DNA of 64,000 nt, from the NCBI GenBank assembly GCA_027603945.1, contig JADIIU010000018.1, positions 62,001-126,000 on the forward strand, given 5' to 3'. Position numbers and translations under genes: made by a program. The notes under the pieces are model-generated. The model saw only the letters and a list, made by a program, of their open reading frames with translations, made no database searches and was not told where the DNA came from. The DNA is from Terramyces sp. JEL0728. Its lineage: Eukaryota; Chytridiomycota; Chytridiomycetes; Rhizophydiales; Terramycetaceae. The stretch's first letter is position 1; every line of letters begins with the position of its first letter. This document shows positions 63,069-64,000 of the stretch, piece by piece.

Positions 63069-64000
63069 ATGGCAAGTGTGAAATCCCACCACAAAAGTAG
63101 AGGTGCACCAAAGCAGGACAAGAAAAATGGAGAGACAGAGGTTAAAACAATGCCAAGGACAGAACCAAATCTAACTTCGATATTTGCGAAACTGACTGTT
63201 GAACAAACTGAAGAGAAAAAGATGCTTTCACAACTACCAATTATTCGTAATCCATCCAATCTCCTGGTTGATATCGACCCAGACAACACATTCCTCGATA
63301 TCCCAAAGCGACCACCGTGGACTATGGACGAAACCGCGCAAGAATTGAACAAAATTGAAACCAAATATTTCCAAGATTATCTGGCAAATATCAATGTTGA
63401 TTCGTACTTTGAAAGAAATCTAGAAGTATGGAGACAATTATGGAGAGTTGTGGAAATGTCTGAAATCATTCTCAATGTAGTCGATATTAGAAATCCGTTA
63501 ATCCACTTTTCGATTCCATTATATAATTATGTAAAAGATATGGGAAAGCGGATGGTACTTGTATTCAACAAGATTGATTTGGTACCAGAGGCTAATGTTG
63601 AACTTTGGAAAAGATATTTCAGTGATAAATTTCCAGATATAGCCGTTACTTGTTTCTCATGCAATCCAAAAATCAATTCAAAGAATGTATCAAACCGATA
63701 TTACTATTCGGTTGGAGTTACCGAGGTAATTGCAGCATGTAGAGATATGAATGTGGATAAAGTAAGTGTAGATTGGGATGGACTCGTCAAGTCTCTAAAA
63801 AATGATCTTGCTCAGAGAGAGAAAAAGGCTCTCGATGCTCTTGCGCGATTAGAAGCTGGTCGAGGCGGACTGAGGGAAGACAAGGTAAGACACGGCAGAA
63901 GAAGGCGGCAAAGAGAAGCAGATTCGTCTGAACAAGAATCAGAAAATGAGGAGTTGGCAAACGATACTATACATATTGACCAGGAGGATAATCTTGATAG
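63069..64000 (+). CDS. GNL1: GNL1-type circularly permuted GTPase, 3' truncated by window (copy 2)
   Basis: First 310 or so codons of the second GNL1 copy, ending at the window edge before the G1 P-loop. The WRQLWRVVEMSEIILNVVDI block and NKID (G4) are present, as is the basic RRRR insert. One amino-acid change from copy 1 (ETNYFQ to ETKYFQ) and one silent change near 63176. Whether it is complete cannot be told from this window. Confidence 0.93.
   Translation, partial: MASVKSHHKSRGAPKQDKKNGETEVKTMPRTEPNLTSIFAKLTVEQTEEKKMLSQLPIIRNPSNLLVDIDPDNTFLDIPKRPPWTMDETAQELNKIETKYFQDYLANINVDSYFERNLEVWRQLWRVVEMSEIILNVVDIRNPLIHFSIPLYNYVKDMGKRMVLVFNKIDLVPEANVELWKRYFSDKFPDIAVTCFSCNPKINSKNVSNRYYYSVGVTEVIAACRDMNVDKVSVDWDGLVKSLKNDLAQREKKALDALARLEAGRGGLREDKVRHGRRRRQREADSSEQESENEELANDTIHIDQEDNLD

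Larger units (their letters stand above)
61775..64000. repeat. Direct repeat, copy 2 (matches 1-2226)
   Basis: Begins inside PDCD5 exon 2 and runs to the window end, so its true length is at least 2,226 bp. Differences to copy 1 include substitutions around 61796 and 61799 (PDCD5 linker), 62047, and 63364 (GNL1 Asn to Lys). No frame is broken in either copy. See the entry at 1-2226. Confidence 0.97.

Noticed and set aside
1..64000. CRISPR arrays, operons, insertion sequences or other prokaryotic features
   Set aside because: The region is intron-containing eukaryotic DNA; no repeat-spacer arrays, terminal inverted repeats or transposase-like frames were found.
1..64000. Alternative genetic code (stop reassignment) as the reason for many in-frame stops
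   Set aside because: TAA, TAG and TGA interruptions coincide with GT...AG segments whose removal restores family sequences, and all three act as normal terminators elsewhere.

Overview
This window is compact eukaryotic nuclear DNA. Genes lie on both strands with gaps of only tens of bases: 1 bp separates the stops of the GRC3-like and rhodanese genes, and 23 bp separates the divergent CRAL-TRIO and GNL1 starts. By eye I read about 52 genes or gene parts and roughly 100 different spliceosomal introns. The introns are extraordinarily short: nearly all are 18-25 nt, most are 19-21 nt, they begin GTA and end TAG, CAG or AAG, and they carry a TAAC/TAAT-like branch site directly before the acceptor. 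Almost every 'broken' frame becomes a normal conserved protein once a ~20-nt intron is removed.

The gene set points to a fungus or close fungal relative: a DEF1-type CUE/RGG protein, an ITC1/ACF1-type WAC protein, ACL4, a Cdc25-type SH3-WW-RasGEF, ADA2, the GID ligase subunit RMD5, a PHO80/PCL-like cyclin and Kin4/KIN1-type kinases with KA1 tails. A meckelin (TMEM67) gene, a ciliary transition-zone component, suggests a flagellated (zoosporic) lineage such as a chytrid, rozellid or aphelid. I cannot name the species from sequence alone.

Layout. 1-2.9 kb: PDCD5 (5' end missing), CRAL-TRIO, GNL1. 2.9-10.5 kb: GRC3/NOL9, rhodanese phosphatase, DNAJC11, DEF1, MCR1. 10.4-18.5 kb: WAC/DDT chromatin protein, ACL4, mitochondrial bL19m, RasGEF. 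18.5-22.4 kb: secreted Cys-rich protein, GNAT, DUF952, and a BSP-type peptidase with a degenerate duplicated half. 22.4-30.1 kb: mitochondrial helical-repeat protein, ADA2, POLD3, EMC4, meckelin. 30.3-38.8 kb: two ML-domain secreted proteins, MetRS, an ER thioredoxin-like protein, a decayed region, cyclin, a membrane protein, and an NHA-type antiporter. 38.9-42.0 kb: five SKP1-family genes. 42.3-52.0 kb: RMND5/GID2, two orphans, two secreted M28 aminopeptidases, a C2H2 protein, myotubularin, a SAM protein. 52.1-60.6 kb: four tandem kinase-KA1 paralogs. 61.3-64 kb: RPB9, then PDCD5, CRAL-TRIO and GNL1 again, a ~99% identical second copy of bases 1-2226 placed exactly 61,774 bp downstream.

The strongest points for follow-up are the miniature introns and their exceptions (two apparent GT-TG introns, one GC-AG intron, a back-to-back 22+22 nt pair, start codons split by introns), the 61.8-kb-spaced direct repeat, and the local expansions of SKP1 and KA1 kinases. 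All splice models are manual; none was tested against transcripts or databases.
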